NCBI GenBank assembly: GCA_025738555.1
Contig: JAOVFP010000002.1
Location: forward strand, 4,898,001-4,962,000
Reading direction: 5' to 3'
Length of the DNA: 64,000 nucleotides
Source: Cyathus striatus
Taxonomy: Eukaryota > Basidiomycota > Agaricomycetes > Agaricales > Nidulariaceae
This document shows positions 12,031 to 21,324 of the stretch, piece after piece; within the stretch, counting starts at the first letter, position 1; each line of letters begins with the position of its first letter. Below the pieces are notes generated by a model. The model saw only the letters and a list, made by a program, of their open reading frames with translations. It did not search any database and was not told where the DNA came from. Position numbers and translations under genes: made by a program.

Positions 12031-12794
12031 TGTTATATCCATGCCCAGCTATATCATACTGACGTTACCAAAGGTTCCCACATGACCTTCCAACATACCT
12101 GGTCCATTCCTGGAATGTACCCACTACGGGTTTACACTTCCCAATGTTCCTGCCCAGGAACATACCTGGAACCCATCAGGTTTTCTATCGGATACTTCGG
12201 ATACATAGTTTCTCTTATGATAGCCTCACCACATCATTATACCATTACTCCTCTCTTCCATTCTCACTTGTACATTTCATTATGGTCAATGTAGTTTAGT
12301 TTCTTATTCTTCATTCTGAGTGCGTCATTTGTGCTGCTACTCCTCTTTGCCCAGTCTTTATTTCGTTTACTTACACTTAGTATTCTGTCTCTGGATTCGT
12401 ATCTACATCTTACTAGTACATATAAATAGTCTTCCAAATGTACTAGGTAGTCTTCAGTATTCATATCAACTCTGTACACTTTCTTCCTACTCTAAGTTCT
12501 GAAACCCACTCCAGGTTTTCCTTTGGGTCTCTCTCCCACTGCCTAGTGTAGTGGCAAAGCCCCTCGCATACTCTGGAACGATTCCTTACATTGAATATCA
12601 TCTGTTGTGAAATACGAACCATTCCCTGGGGATATCCAGGTGGCACAGCACATACACAGAAGCCACAGTTCACTTCTGCACTCCCACTCCCATTCCCGTA
12701 CCCGTACTCACTTCGGGTTTCTGTTATAGTTCTCCCATGCCTTCCAGGCATCTTCGCATTTGTTTCCCAGTAGGAAGGGAATTGGTATGTAACA
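12031..12794. mobile_element. Solo LTR of 764 bp with 5-bp target duplication ATGTC
   Basis: The element starts TGTTATATCC and ends GGTATGTAACA, so it has TG...CA ends within imperfect inverted TGTTA/TAACA termini. The direct repeat ATGTC flanks it at 12026-12030 and 12795-12799. No coding sequence was found inside. It interrupts the minus-strand multicopy-family gene. The simplest reading is a solo LTR left after recombination between the two LTRs of a retrotransposon; a full partner is not in this window. Confidence 0.8.
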
Positions 12795-14857
12795 ATGTCA
12801 ATGAAAGACTCTTTTTCATTGTAAGGTGTGGCCTTAGCTGCATTATATGTAGTCTCTATTAGTTTTGCATGTTGAGCCCCTTTCTCACATTTACATGAGC
12901 CTGACACCAGAATCAGATGTGCAGAATACATGCAAGTGTGTTCAGTTATTGCACCCAGAGCACCCACAGTGGCCTGCTTCTTCGTGAGAACAAATCCATT
13001 GTCTGAACGAACAGTGCTACACTCACCTCAACTGCCAAATGTACTTCATTACTGTGAAGTGCTTCAATAAGAAGATCCACCTCATCCTCAGTACAAAACT
13101 CCAGACTCACTTTTTCTCCATGTTTGCAACACAGTCCAAGAATGTGATTTGTTTCATCATTCCAATGTGGCCTCTCCTCTATCTTCAGTTCATCAAACAT
13201 TAGGACCTGAAACACTATCTTTTCTTGCTGAATAATGTTGCCTATTGTCTTGAAACATGCTTCTATGTTCACCTGAACTTCCTGAGCTGTAGGAGAGAGC
13301 AGAGAGTGGAGAGATGATGAGGTGTGGAATTGTGATTCAGGTGTGGAGTGTATTGAGGGATGGTAAACTCATAGAATGGTAAGCAACTCCAGCAAGTCGT
13401 GCTCCTCCTAGCTTCCAGAATAACAGACCACATAGTTCATCCTCTTCAGTGTAGCTCTTTGAATTGTAAATCTTTTGTGCAGCACGGTCTACAAGGTCAA
13501 GCAATCCTCTAATCCCATATCCTTGTGCAGATTTGATTCATACAAGTCTATCTATACATTCAACCTTGCCACTTCCAACTGCCATCACAAACTGTTCAAA
13601 TACATCAAGTAGGCAAACCTTTCCTGCTAACTTGTGTGCATCATTGAGCTTTTGCAAGTGCAATGCATGAAGTTCAGTGTTTCTCTTTTTAATGATGTTG
13701 ACAAGCCCTCCATGGCTATGATAGGCCAAAGGTGCATTATCATGAACCCTGTTCTTCATATGGTGACATATCTCTATCAGCTGTGAGTCAGAACCAAGCT
13801 GTTTGCATGGTGCACAGGACAGTTCATTGTGGTCCAGCTGCTGACAGTGGCAAGCTTTCACAACAAGCTGTCCCTGAACAAAGGTGTAATTCCAGGGATC
13901 CTTATACTGGACATGAAGACCAGCTGGATATGCCATGTGTATGATAACATCTGTAGGAAAGATGTATTTCAACCCTTCACATGAATGTATTCATGTACAG
14001 GAGATGAAGTGGCAGTAACAGGTAGTGATACATCTACATGTGTCCTTTCATTCTCTACATGTTCAATAACTTGAAGACCATCTTCTTCTAGTGTAATGAC
14101 ACTTGTGCTTGTGCTTTCAGCAGATGCCCTTTTAAATGTAAGTAAGGTCCTATAATACAATACCACAGTACTCACATCTCATCAATGATCTTAACAAGCT
14201 GCTCCACCTTTCCCTCAAGCAAACAATCATCAATACTGCAAATTACAACAAGTGCCTCTAGAAATTCCACAAACCCTGTTAATCCCCATTTCCTGCATTG
14301 CACAAGTTCACAAAGCTCTTCAGGCTTATGTGACAGTACTACATTTAGAGGACCATCATATCTCTCCCAGGCATCCTCCCCTTCAACAACTGATGGGGCT
14401 GTGGAGAACCTCACCAGTGGGTGCTCAGGACTGGCTTCACACAGTGAGCAGTAACCTTGCAACAGATTGTTGTAAACATTGTATGATATGATGGTTTGCA
14501 GCTGCATGTGGCTGGGAGTTCTTGTGCAGGCTCTCCCTGTCCAATCCTACAAGTGTAGATGCATTGTCTGAAGCTGTTTGAACAATCTTTGCAGGCACTG
14601 ATACTGTTGCTGGAGCATGAGCTTTCTTTGACAAGGACCATTGAACTGTTGAAGCATTCATTAGCTTGCTTTGAGCATTTTTTTTGTTCTGCTTTGCCTT
14701 TCACAATGTGTGTTTTCTCAAGATTCTTCACACCTCCATTCCCTGCAGAAACCATTTTCCCACAATCAGAAGAGTAATTCATTGGATACATCCTAGGGAA
14801 TGAAGCAGTGTTAGTACCTGTACTGTAATTGAGCATATAGAGTACCTGAAGTGACAT

Positions 14858-16033
14858 CTGGTGATGCCTCAGACTCCAGAGTGTTGATCAGATGCTCTGT
14901 CCATAGAATCAATGATGATCATCCAAAAATCTGTTATGTACAAATATAAGTAAACAACTAGATATGGGCATCACTGCATCATCTCTACCAAGTTGCAACC
15001 AAGTCTCAACTAACTCACAATTATGACCCAACTAACCAGTATTATAGGTTATTTTGAGCATTTATATTATATTGAATACAACTAGATGTCTTATCTACTT
15101 AAAATTTACATAGTTTTCACTAAATCTTAAGTACAGTCCAGAAAAAAATTAAGAGGGTTGGAGGGGGAGGTCCCTCCCTAACCTGATATGGCTTGGCAAA
15201 ATCTTCGGACCCCCTTGGAGGAATGTCAAATAATATCTGGCTTCAAGTTTCAGAGGGTGTCACATGATGTGATCATATGTCACACTGCAGCACTGGAACT
15301 GGGGATTGGGCATCCCCATTAAGAAGCTGTACTTACTCCTAGTCTCCTACAGGCTACAGTAGTCTCATCACAAGACATCCACATCAGGTGGATATGTCCA
15401 CTCTGTGGACATGTCACGTCCCATTCTTTTCCACTAGGGACAAGAACCTTGGAGGAGATAGTCTAAGTAGCGGAGTAACTTGTACAATGTTAGTAGGGTG
15501 TGTGGAGATAGTGAACAAGTACAGGAGTAGTGGAACATTGGCTTCAACTTGTGTGTTGCACCCCTTGGACTTCCAGTTCTGTATTTAGAACAAAGCAGAG
15601 TAAGTGGCAAAATAGCAGAGTTGGCTCAAGGCCCAAGTGGGAGAAGGGTGTAAACGTAGTTGATTTGAAACTGAAGTCTATCTACATTACAGGAGTAGTT
15701 TATATAGTAAACTACTTTGTCCGAATGCATACAGAGTAATGCCCATGGGTATGTGGCATCCTAGAGGTAAGTAAACTCCATGAAATGTAGAACATGGTAA
15801 ACTACTAGTACACCTCTAGATTATAGTCATAGGAGAAATGGCTGTGGCCAGAGAACGAGGTAGTAATATTAAAGGGAAGGAACAAGTAAACAGTTACAAG
15901 TAAACATTAGTAATGAGAGTTCGATATATAATAAGTATACATAGTCTGGAGGAAATGTACTAAAAGCAGAGTAAACCCAGAGTTGACTTCAATGGTTCAG
16001 GAATTGTCACAGATATGACAGGACAGTCTTGTA
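14858..16033. other. Repeat-derived spacer with no supported gene; hairpin at 15694-15716
   Basis: No reading frame here looks coding. A perfect 9-bp stem (AGTAGTTTA/TAAACTACT, 5-nt loop) lies at 15694-15716. The 14-mer CCTACAGGCTACAG near 15340 recurs at about 18935, on the far side of the nested elements, so the two flanks may derive from related repeats. Confidence 0.5.
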
Positions 16034-17155
16034 TCAAACTAGGGGTTTTGGCAGGGCAGTGCAAAAAAAAATTAGATCATTTGATTTCAAAATGTAGTAT
16101 CCCCTTACATAAGATAAAAATAAGTTGCTAGTTGTCACACTAATCTCCTGGTCACACTGGCCTAGGCTATTTGTGTCTCCAAGATAAGGATTAGCACCAG
16201 AGATGAACATTTACCCATCAATATCAAATAGCAACTTAATTCAAGACATTCTATCTACTTATTCTAAGAGCAAAAAATGGAACCTAGTATACCACCCCAC
16301 ACAACAACTACACTGCCTGTGTGTTACAGAGCACACCTTTCCATACACCCCGCCAATGCAAAACCCCTGCAAGTACACAGGCCAGGTCAGATTGCAAGAC
16401 CCCTACCCTCCATCCCTCACAAGAAATTTAAATGGCCAAGACTCCATTGCTTTATCTGCTGGAAATTATCACAAGCATTACTGAGGAGCTATATTGGTAC
16501 AAGCCCTCCTGAGGAGGAAAGCCAGAGGCCATTGTTGTGGCAGGCTTTTGTTGATTCATTATAGTATGCTGCTGCTGTGCTAGTAATTGCATGATTTAAA
16601 TATCCCTGTGATTCCTTGTGTACATTGCAGATCCACACTGCAAGGATAGAGGATGTAGCATGGGATGCCCCTTCTTGGTAGCAGCGTGAAGTTGTGAGGC
16701 ATGGAGTCCTTTGGCAGATGCATAGAAAGTGAGCACAAATTCTTTTACAGATCTAGATTTTGGAGCCTTTGAGTGCTTTAACATCAGCACAGACTTCTTT
16801 TCAGTTTTCTTTGTGCCTGCTATGTCGCTGTCAGTATACAAGACTCAAAACTAGCAATGCATCGCTGCATACATTATCCAAAAACTGATTGATTCACATG
16901 ATTTAATGTATCACTGATGTGACAGTCTGCAATCAAACTGGCATTTAAATCATGAAAGGTATTCAAATGGTTTGAAGTGCTTTCCTTTGACCATTAGTAT
17001 CAGAGCTTTCACAACAATTTCAGGATTCAAGGCTTCCACTCATGAAGTATATTTATTTTAAGTACATAGAAGCATAGTAAGAAGTCATAGGAATATTTTC
17101 TCTCACATAATTCCATGCCTCTGGTTTGATCCCAGGGCCTCTAGAGACAAGTTTA

Positions 17156-17350
17156 TGTTAGAATCTGGGTGTTCATGTTGAGGCACAGCTGCATAGTTAC
17201 ATAATATAGTTATGTAATCATTCTCTGTATGTACGCACGTTGTAGTTTCTGTGCAATACACGGCTTCGTCTGTCACTATCGTCGGTCAGCGTTTTCAATC
17301 CGGTCTTCCTCCACAGTCAGCTCTTCAACTCTCCCCTTCTATTCTTGACA
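17156..17350 (+). repeat. 5' LTR of the gag-only retrotransposon
   Basis: It is 195 bp with TG...CA ends. It should hold the promoter and the transcription start. It matches the 3' LTR except for 9 transitions at CpG-derived sites. Confidence 0.93.
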
Positions 17351-17362
17351 GGTTATGGGCCC
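17351..17362 (+). other. Primer-binding site, probable initiator tRNA-Met half-molecule type
   Basis: GGTTATGGGCCC begins directly after the 5' LTR. It differs at one base from GGTTATGAGCCC, the complement of the anticodon-loop part of eukaryotic initiator tRNA-Met (GGGCTCATAACC). Copia-type elements are known to prime with such an internal tRNA fragment, so this supports copia affinity. Confidence 0.7.
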
Positions 17363-17491
17363 CGCCTGCACTTAAATTCTACACCACTCAACCTGCCAAC
17401 AAACTTTCAATCTCTTACCTTCCTCTTCTGATCTTTTGATCCCACACACCCTTCCTTCTTTCTTTGCCTCCCACCACTGTCAACCACCACC

Positions 17492-18532
17492 ATGGCCCCA
17501 ACAGTCTATGAACTTCTCAGGACCTTTGATTCCCAGAACCATTTTGATGGGACAAACTACCCTGCATGGAACAGGGAGCTGGAGATGACATTTGGAGAGG
17601 ATGAGGATTTGCTGGGGCACATAAAAGGCACGTCTACTGCCCCTTCTGTTGAGGACTCCAAGGATCGCACTGCATGGATTGCTATTGACACCCATGCTCG
17701 CATGGCTCTCTACAAGACCATTTCATCAAATGCTGTTCGTGATGCCCACTTTAAAGAAACATCCCCAGCTCAAACAGCATTTGCTGTTTACACCAGCCTC
17801 AAGTCTGAGTATCAGAAGGACTCACGTGCATCTCGGTTTGAGCTCAAGAAGCGCCTTTACAACCCTGTCCATGATATTGGGCAACCTGTGTCCGTGTACA
17901 TTCAGGATATCATTGCCGCCTCTGATGCTCTCACTGCCCTTGGTCACCCCCCCTCTCCCCTTGATGTTGTCGACTCTATTCTCATGAATCTCCACCCATC
18001 CTTCACCATCATTCGCACTCTCCTCACATCACAATCTACAGAGCCGACTCTCACATCTACGAAGAAGATGTTAACAGATCAGGAGGATACAAAAGTGGCC
18101 CTCAGTGGGGGGGATGTTCCTGAGTTGGCAAACTATGTCAAAAGGGGGGGTCAGGGCAAGAACCCCAAGGCTAAGAAAGGTGATTCAGATTCTGAGGGTG
18201 ATGATCCCTCCTATGATTGGCTCAACCCCTGGAACAATGATGTTTGCCATCATTGTGGTCTTCCTGGTCACCACTCTTCCCGTTGCATAGCCGACATGCC
18301 CCAACGCATCAAGGACAGGATTATCAAGGAAGCTCGCGACCGTCGTTGTAAACGCTCTCCTTCACCTGTTGCCAATCACGCTCATTTCATTGCTTCCGAC
18401 TCTGACCTCGATTCCGATTCTGATGTGGAGACTTGTGAAGAGGGACATCTTGCCTTCTATGCCCAGGATATTGACACTCACCCTGTTTCCAAATCAGGTT
18501 CTGTGGGGGCTAGAAAGGGATGGAAAGGATGA
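17492..18532 (+). CDS. Gag-like protein with CCHC zinc knuckle, sole gene of the retrotransposon
   Basis: A 346-residue structural protein of the copia Gag type, expected to package the element RNA. The N-terminal part (about residues 10-200) matches the DUF4219/UBN2 layout, with FDGTNYPAWNRELE, then KSEYQKDSRASRFELKKRLY and VSVYIQDIIAASDAL. A CCHC knuckle CHHCGLPGHHSSRC lies at about residues 252-265. An acidic Asp/Ser-rich stretch follows (about 298-320). The frame has no stop or shift, although every older element nearby is broken, so this copy is recent or was kept working. It ends about 100 bp before the 3' LTR with no pol gene. Confidence 0.9.
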   Translation: MAPTVYELLRTFDSQNHFDGTNYPAWNRELEMTFGEDEDLLGHIKGTSTAPSVEDSKDRTAWIAIDTHARMALYKTISSNAVRDAHFKETSPAQTAFAVYTSLKSEYQKDSRASRFELKKRLYNPVHDIGQPVSVYIQDIIAASDALTALGHPPSPLDVVDSILMNLHPSFTIIRTLLTSQSTEPTLTSTKKMLTDQEDTKVALSGGDVPELANYVKRGGQGKNPKAKKGDSDSEGDDPSYDWLNPWNNDVCHHCGLPGHHSSRCIADMPQRIKDRIIKEARDRRCKRSPSPVANHAHFIASDSDLDSDSDVETCEEGHLAFYAQDIDTHPVSKSGSVGARKGWKG

Positions 18533-18620
18533 TGGGTTAAGGATTTTAGTTTCAGTGGGGGAGTATTTTATTGGCGTTTGTTTTATTTCTCTTTCACTCC
18601 CCTCTTCTCTGTGCCTCTCC

Positions 18621-18631
18621 CCGAGTGGGGG
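18621..18631 (+). other. Polypurine tract before the 3' LTR
   Basis: CCGAGTGGGGG directly abuts the TGTTAG start of the 3' LTR; its purine run is the plus-strand primer site expected at this place. A second GTGGGGGAG stretch lies near 18555. Confidence 0.75.
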
Positions 18632-18826
18632 TGTTAGAATCTGGGTGTTCGTGTTGAGGCACAGCCGCATAGTTACATAATATAGTTACATAATCATTCT
18701 CTGTATGTACGCGCGTTGTAGTTTCTGTGCAATACACGGCTTCGTCTGTCACTATCGTCGGTCAGTGTTTTCAATCCAGTCTTCCTCCATGGTCAGCTCT
18801 TCAACTCTCCCCTTCTATTCTTGACA
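18632..18826 (+). repeat. 3' LTR of the gag-only retrotransposon
   Basis: It is 195 bp, ends CTTGACA, and is followed by the target duplication GTTTA. Confidence 0.93.
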
Positions 18827-18871
18827 GTTTAATGTATTTTTTGCACTGCCCTGCCAAAACCCCTAGTTTGA

Positions 18872-19248
18872 TGCTCAAGGCCCGCATTTGGAATAACAGG
18901 GCACGTGCACTCGTGGGAGGGGGTTAGTTGAGCCTACAGGCTACAGCAGCTCCTAGCTTATCTTCATTTTTGTCGTGAAGAATTACTTATTGTTTCTAAA
19001 TAAACAATTACATGATCTCCAAACAAAATGAAGACAATGCCTGTTCCAATCACCATCGCAACACGCAAGTTCTTTCTTGGTTTCTACTATTGTTCGAGAT
19101 AAGTCCCAGGCTTTCATCCCCATTAATCAAATGCAGCATCAATGCGTACAGCTGGGCCTTTATTCTGATTTAGGCGTCTAGTATACTTTAAATAGCCTGC
19201 TTTCCTTCTCCAAAGCCTTATTCTATAAACATTTCATCCCGCTTTACC
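18872..19248. other. Boundary between repeat block and gene-rich region; promoter of the first F-box gene
   Basis: No gene is seen. This is where the repeat-like sequence ends. The last 150 bp should contain the promoter of the gene starting at 19249. Confidence 0.5.
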
Positions 19249-21253
19249 ATGCTTATTCACAAGAGAATTTATAATAAAAAAGGAGCAGGCTCCTACACCG
19301 GTTCTTTACCCCTGGAACTTATTTTTGAAATTTCTCGGCATCTATCATATGATGATTTAAAGAATTTGGCATACGCGGTATGGTATCTCTACTCTGAATA
19401 TGAATTCTTCTGACCTATGATCTTGAATGTTTAGTCAAGAAATTGCTTTTGGCTGATACAGCCGGTCCCTGACACAAATGAATCTTGGACGAGCAACTGC
19501 GAGTCTTTTGAGGAATGCGAGACTCGCTTGGACGATGTTTTGAACAACCCTTGTGTCGGAGCATATGTTCAAAGACTGATTTTGAAGCCAAGTTGCAACA
19601 TCGCAAAACCGACCCCCGAGATCCTCAGAAGAGAGCGCAAACTAGGGCAAACCCTTACATTAGTTCTTCCGCATATGCCTTTGCTTCATACATTCCTTTG
19701 GGACGGTTTCGAAACGTTAGATGAAGATGTATGGACCATTCTGCACGAAAGGTACATCAAGACTCCAGATTTTTTGCTTATTTCCCGTCACATTGATAAT
19801 GTTTTAGTTGTCCTAAAATACGGTATATTGGGACGAGTGTTGGTGCTCTCGGGAGTGATAACAATAGCAAGGTATGTCGCATGCAGCTTTTATTAGGTAG
19901 TAAAACACTAAAGTTACGTCAGCTGTTTTCTTTTAGTAACCTCCTAGGATTCCGCTATTTCTCCAAGTGGCAGGAAAAGCCGTTGCCGTCGACTTTCGAT
20001 GGTTAGCTCGAATCGTATTTTTTTTTGGTTTTGCGATGCAGCTGACACCGCGTTAGAAGATATAAATTCACTGCCAGATCCAATGTGGGAAATGCTTCTT
20101 AGACGATGCTCCCAGCTTCATGCACTCGAAATAGGTGGCCAGGGATCATCTCTCAATACTCAGCTCTTCGATGTTCGCCCACTTACAAATGGGCGATGGC
20201 CTGCACTACGCGAACTCACACTTGGCAATACACTTATGATGAACAGGTCTGCTGAAAACTTTGTGGAAGAGAAATATACAATGTCGCAGGCATTCACTAC
20301 CTTCTTGACGTTCCACGACTCCCTAGAAAAGCTGCATCTTCCTCACTGCTGTCGATTCCCGCCAGTAGATCTTCACTCGTCACCCTTCTCACTTAAATCC
20401 TTCAAAGGCACATTTCATTATTTTCATCATTTCATTTTACCCGTTGCGGAAGAACTCGAAGAATTAATACTTTGCGATGAAGAACATGGAGCGTGGTATA
20501 TGCCGTTCATTCGTCCGGTGTTTCGAACCCTCCAATCACTGAGGCGTCTTGTCATAAACATTGATCTGTCCGTTCAGCTTGAAGATGATCCTGTAGACTC
20601 CGAAAGTCGGGAGACTGACCATATGGTCATATTCCGTCATATTTTGTCGGATTGTCTACACTTGGAACATATCTCATTCATATGCTCCACTCAGCAGGCC
20701 TCTAACTTTGCTATGGTATGTTCAGGGCTGTGCTTTAAAATTCCTTATTAACAATGGTTGGAAGGAGGACCTTCCACGAGCATTGATTGATAAACCGGCA
20801 AATCTCAAAAGTATTGAGGTTTTGAAAATGGATAATAAGAAGGAGCAATGCAAGTTTTGGACAGTGGCCAGTGTGCTTCGTCAATGCCCCAACTTAAACT
20901 CTATCAAATTGCGCTACACGTGCGATACCTGGAGGTACTGGCGTCCGGAGGAAATTCGACATGAGGGTACATTTTCCGTACAAAGAAATTCTGAAACAGG
21001 GTATCCTCGAACCTTACAAGCCACAGAAACCGAAGTGCGATCAAATGGAGACAGAGTAATCCGACAATGTTTCTACCCCCTTCCGAGTTTCAAAAAATAC
21101 GTCGATTCTGGTTCTATGCTGCAACGCGCAAAAAAAGAAGCGCGAAAAACAGTATTTAATGGTGTCATATGGGCTATGGTACATGGCGGTTATGGGCAGA
21201 AAGTAAAAACGATTCGCAGCGACTGGCAAAGGCGTGATCCTGGAAGTTTCTAA
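19249..21253 (+). CDS. F-box protein with leucine-rich-repeat-like region; one frame break near 20714
   Basis: Probably a substrate adaptor of an SCF ubiquitin ligase. The start ATG at 19249 opens an exon with a short F-box (SLPLELIFEISRHLSYDDLK). After an intron (19378-19434) come SRNCFWLIQPVPDTNES and a long region of hydrophobic, LRR-like segments (LPLEL..., LTLVLPHMPLLHTFLW, LQSLRRLVINIDL, LEHISFICST). Further introns near 19872-19934 and 20000-20040 join cleanly. At 20714 the frame must change by one. The 10 nt GTATGTTCAG there begins GT and ends AG, but it is far too short for an intron; an indel is more likely. The second part ends at TAA 21251-21253 after a Lys/Arg-rich helix. The target is unknown. 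Such F-box genes are numerous and fast-evolving in agarics. Confidence 0.75.
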
Positions 21254-21324
21254 CAAGTATAATAGCCGCATGGTCCGACCGTGGTATGTAGTACGCTTGT
21301 AATAGATTGTTAAAAATCTTTATA

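Larger units (their letters stand above)
7925..14857 (-). pseudogene. Large agaric multicopy gene family of unknown function, broken by two insertions and TGA stops
   Basis: This is a member of a long, highly repeated protein family that I recognise from agaricomycete genomes but that has no function I know. Blocks in order on the minus strand: a Cys-rich N-terminal part (about 14850-14180); a block ending QYKDPWNYTFVQGQL, CAPCKQLGSDSQL and HSHGGLVNIIKK (13972-13538); LLFWKLGGARLAGVAYH; VLMFDELKIEERPHW and DNDITSDKDYKHVF; MPYICIDLSLAEQLVHLSAA and ILLGTDRLEVLFSILQTM (11648-11290); and a C-terminal block with FLAEDLLEVDTQIATVLWCN (about 8200). A solo LTR (12031-12794) and a 2.5-kb element (8738-11292) interrupt it. 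TGA codons lie at 13538, 13337, 11919, 11841, 11676, 8630 and 8588 (lowest base of each). Some 30 residues also seem missing where the LTR sits. The N-terminal start is not certain. Confidence 0.7.
17156..18826 (+). mobile_element. Complete 1,671-bp gag-only LTR retrotransposon (TR-GAG-like, copia lineage)
   Basis: Two 195-bp LTRs (17156-17350 and 18632-18826) share TGTTAGAATC and CTTGACA ends. The target duplication GTTTA lies at 17151-17155 and 18827-18831. Between the LTRs are a primer-binding site, one intact gag frame and a polypurine tract; there is no protease, integrase or reverse transcriptase. It must therefore rely on enzymes from a related copia element. The LTRs differ at 9 of 195 bases, all of them transitions at 7 former CpG positions, so the true age is younger than the raw divergence suggests. 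Confidence 0.93.
16034..18871. mobile_element. DNA element with perfect 35-bp terminal inverted repeats, hosting a nested LTR retrotransposon
   Basis: Positions 16034-16068 and 18837-18871 are exact reverse complements over 35 bp (outer end TCAAACTAGGGG, then a CAGGGCAGTGC core and an A run). No clear target duplication was seen outside, although TA precedes the left end and TG follows the right. Without the nested retrotransposon and its second target copy the element would be about 1.16 kb. No transposase reading frame was found in 16069-17150, so it is probably non-autonomous. The TAGGGG...CAGGG sequence is reminiscent of hAT ends, which is weak evidence. Confidence 0.7.

Noticed and set aside
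1..14857. TGA recoding (selenocysteine or an altered genetic code) as the reason for the in-frame TGA codons
   Set aside because: Host genes in the same window end properly at TGA (RING, ARPC3, PSF2, deubiquitinase), there is no sign of recoding structures, and the stops are confined to repeat-type genes.
1..18900. Classical RIP mutation
   Set aside because: RIP as known in ascomycetes prefers CpA. The LTR pair shows only CpG-derived changes, so methyl-CpG deamination is the better explanation.
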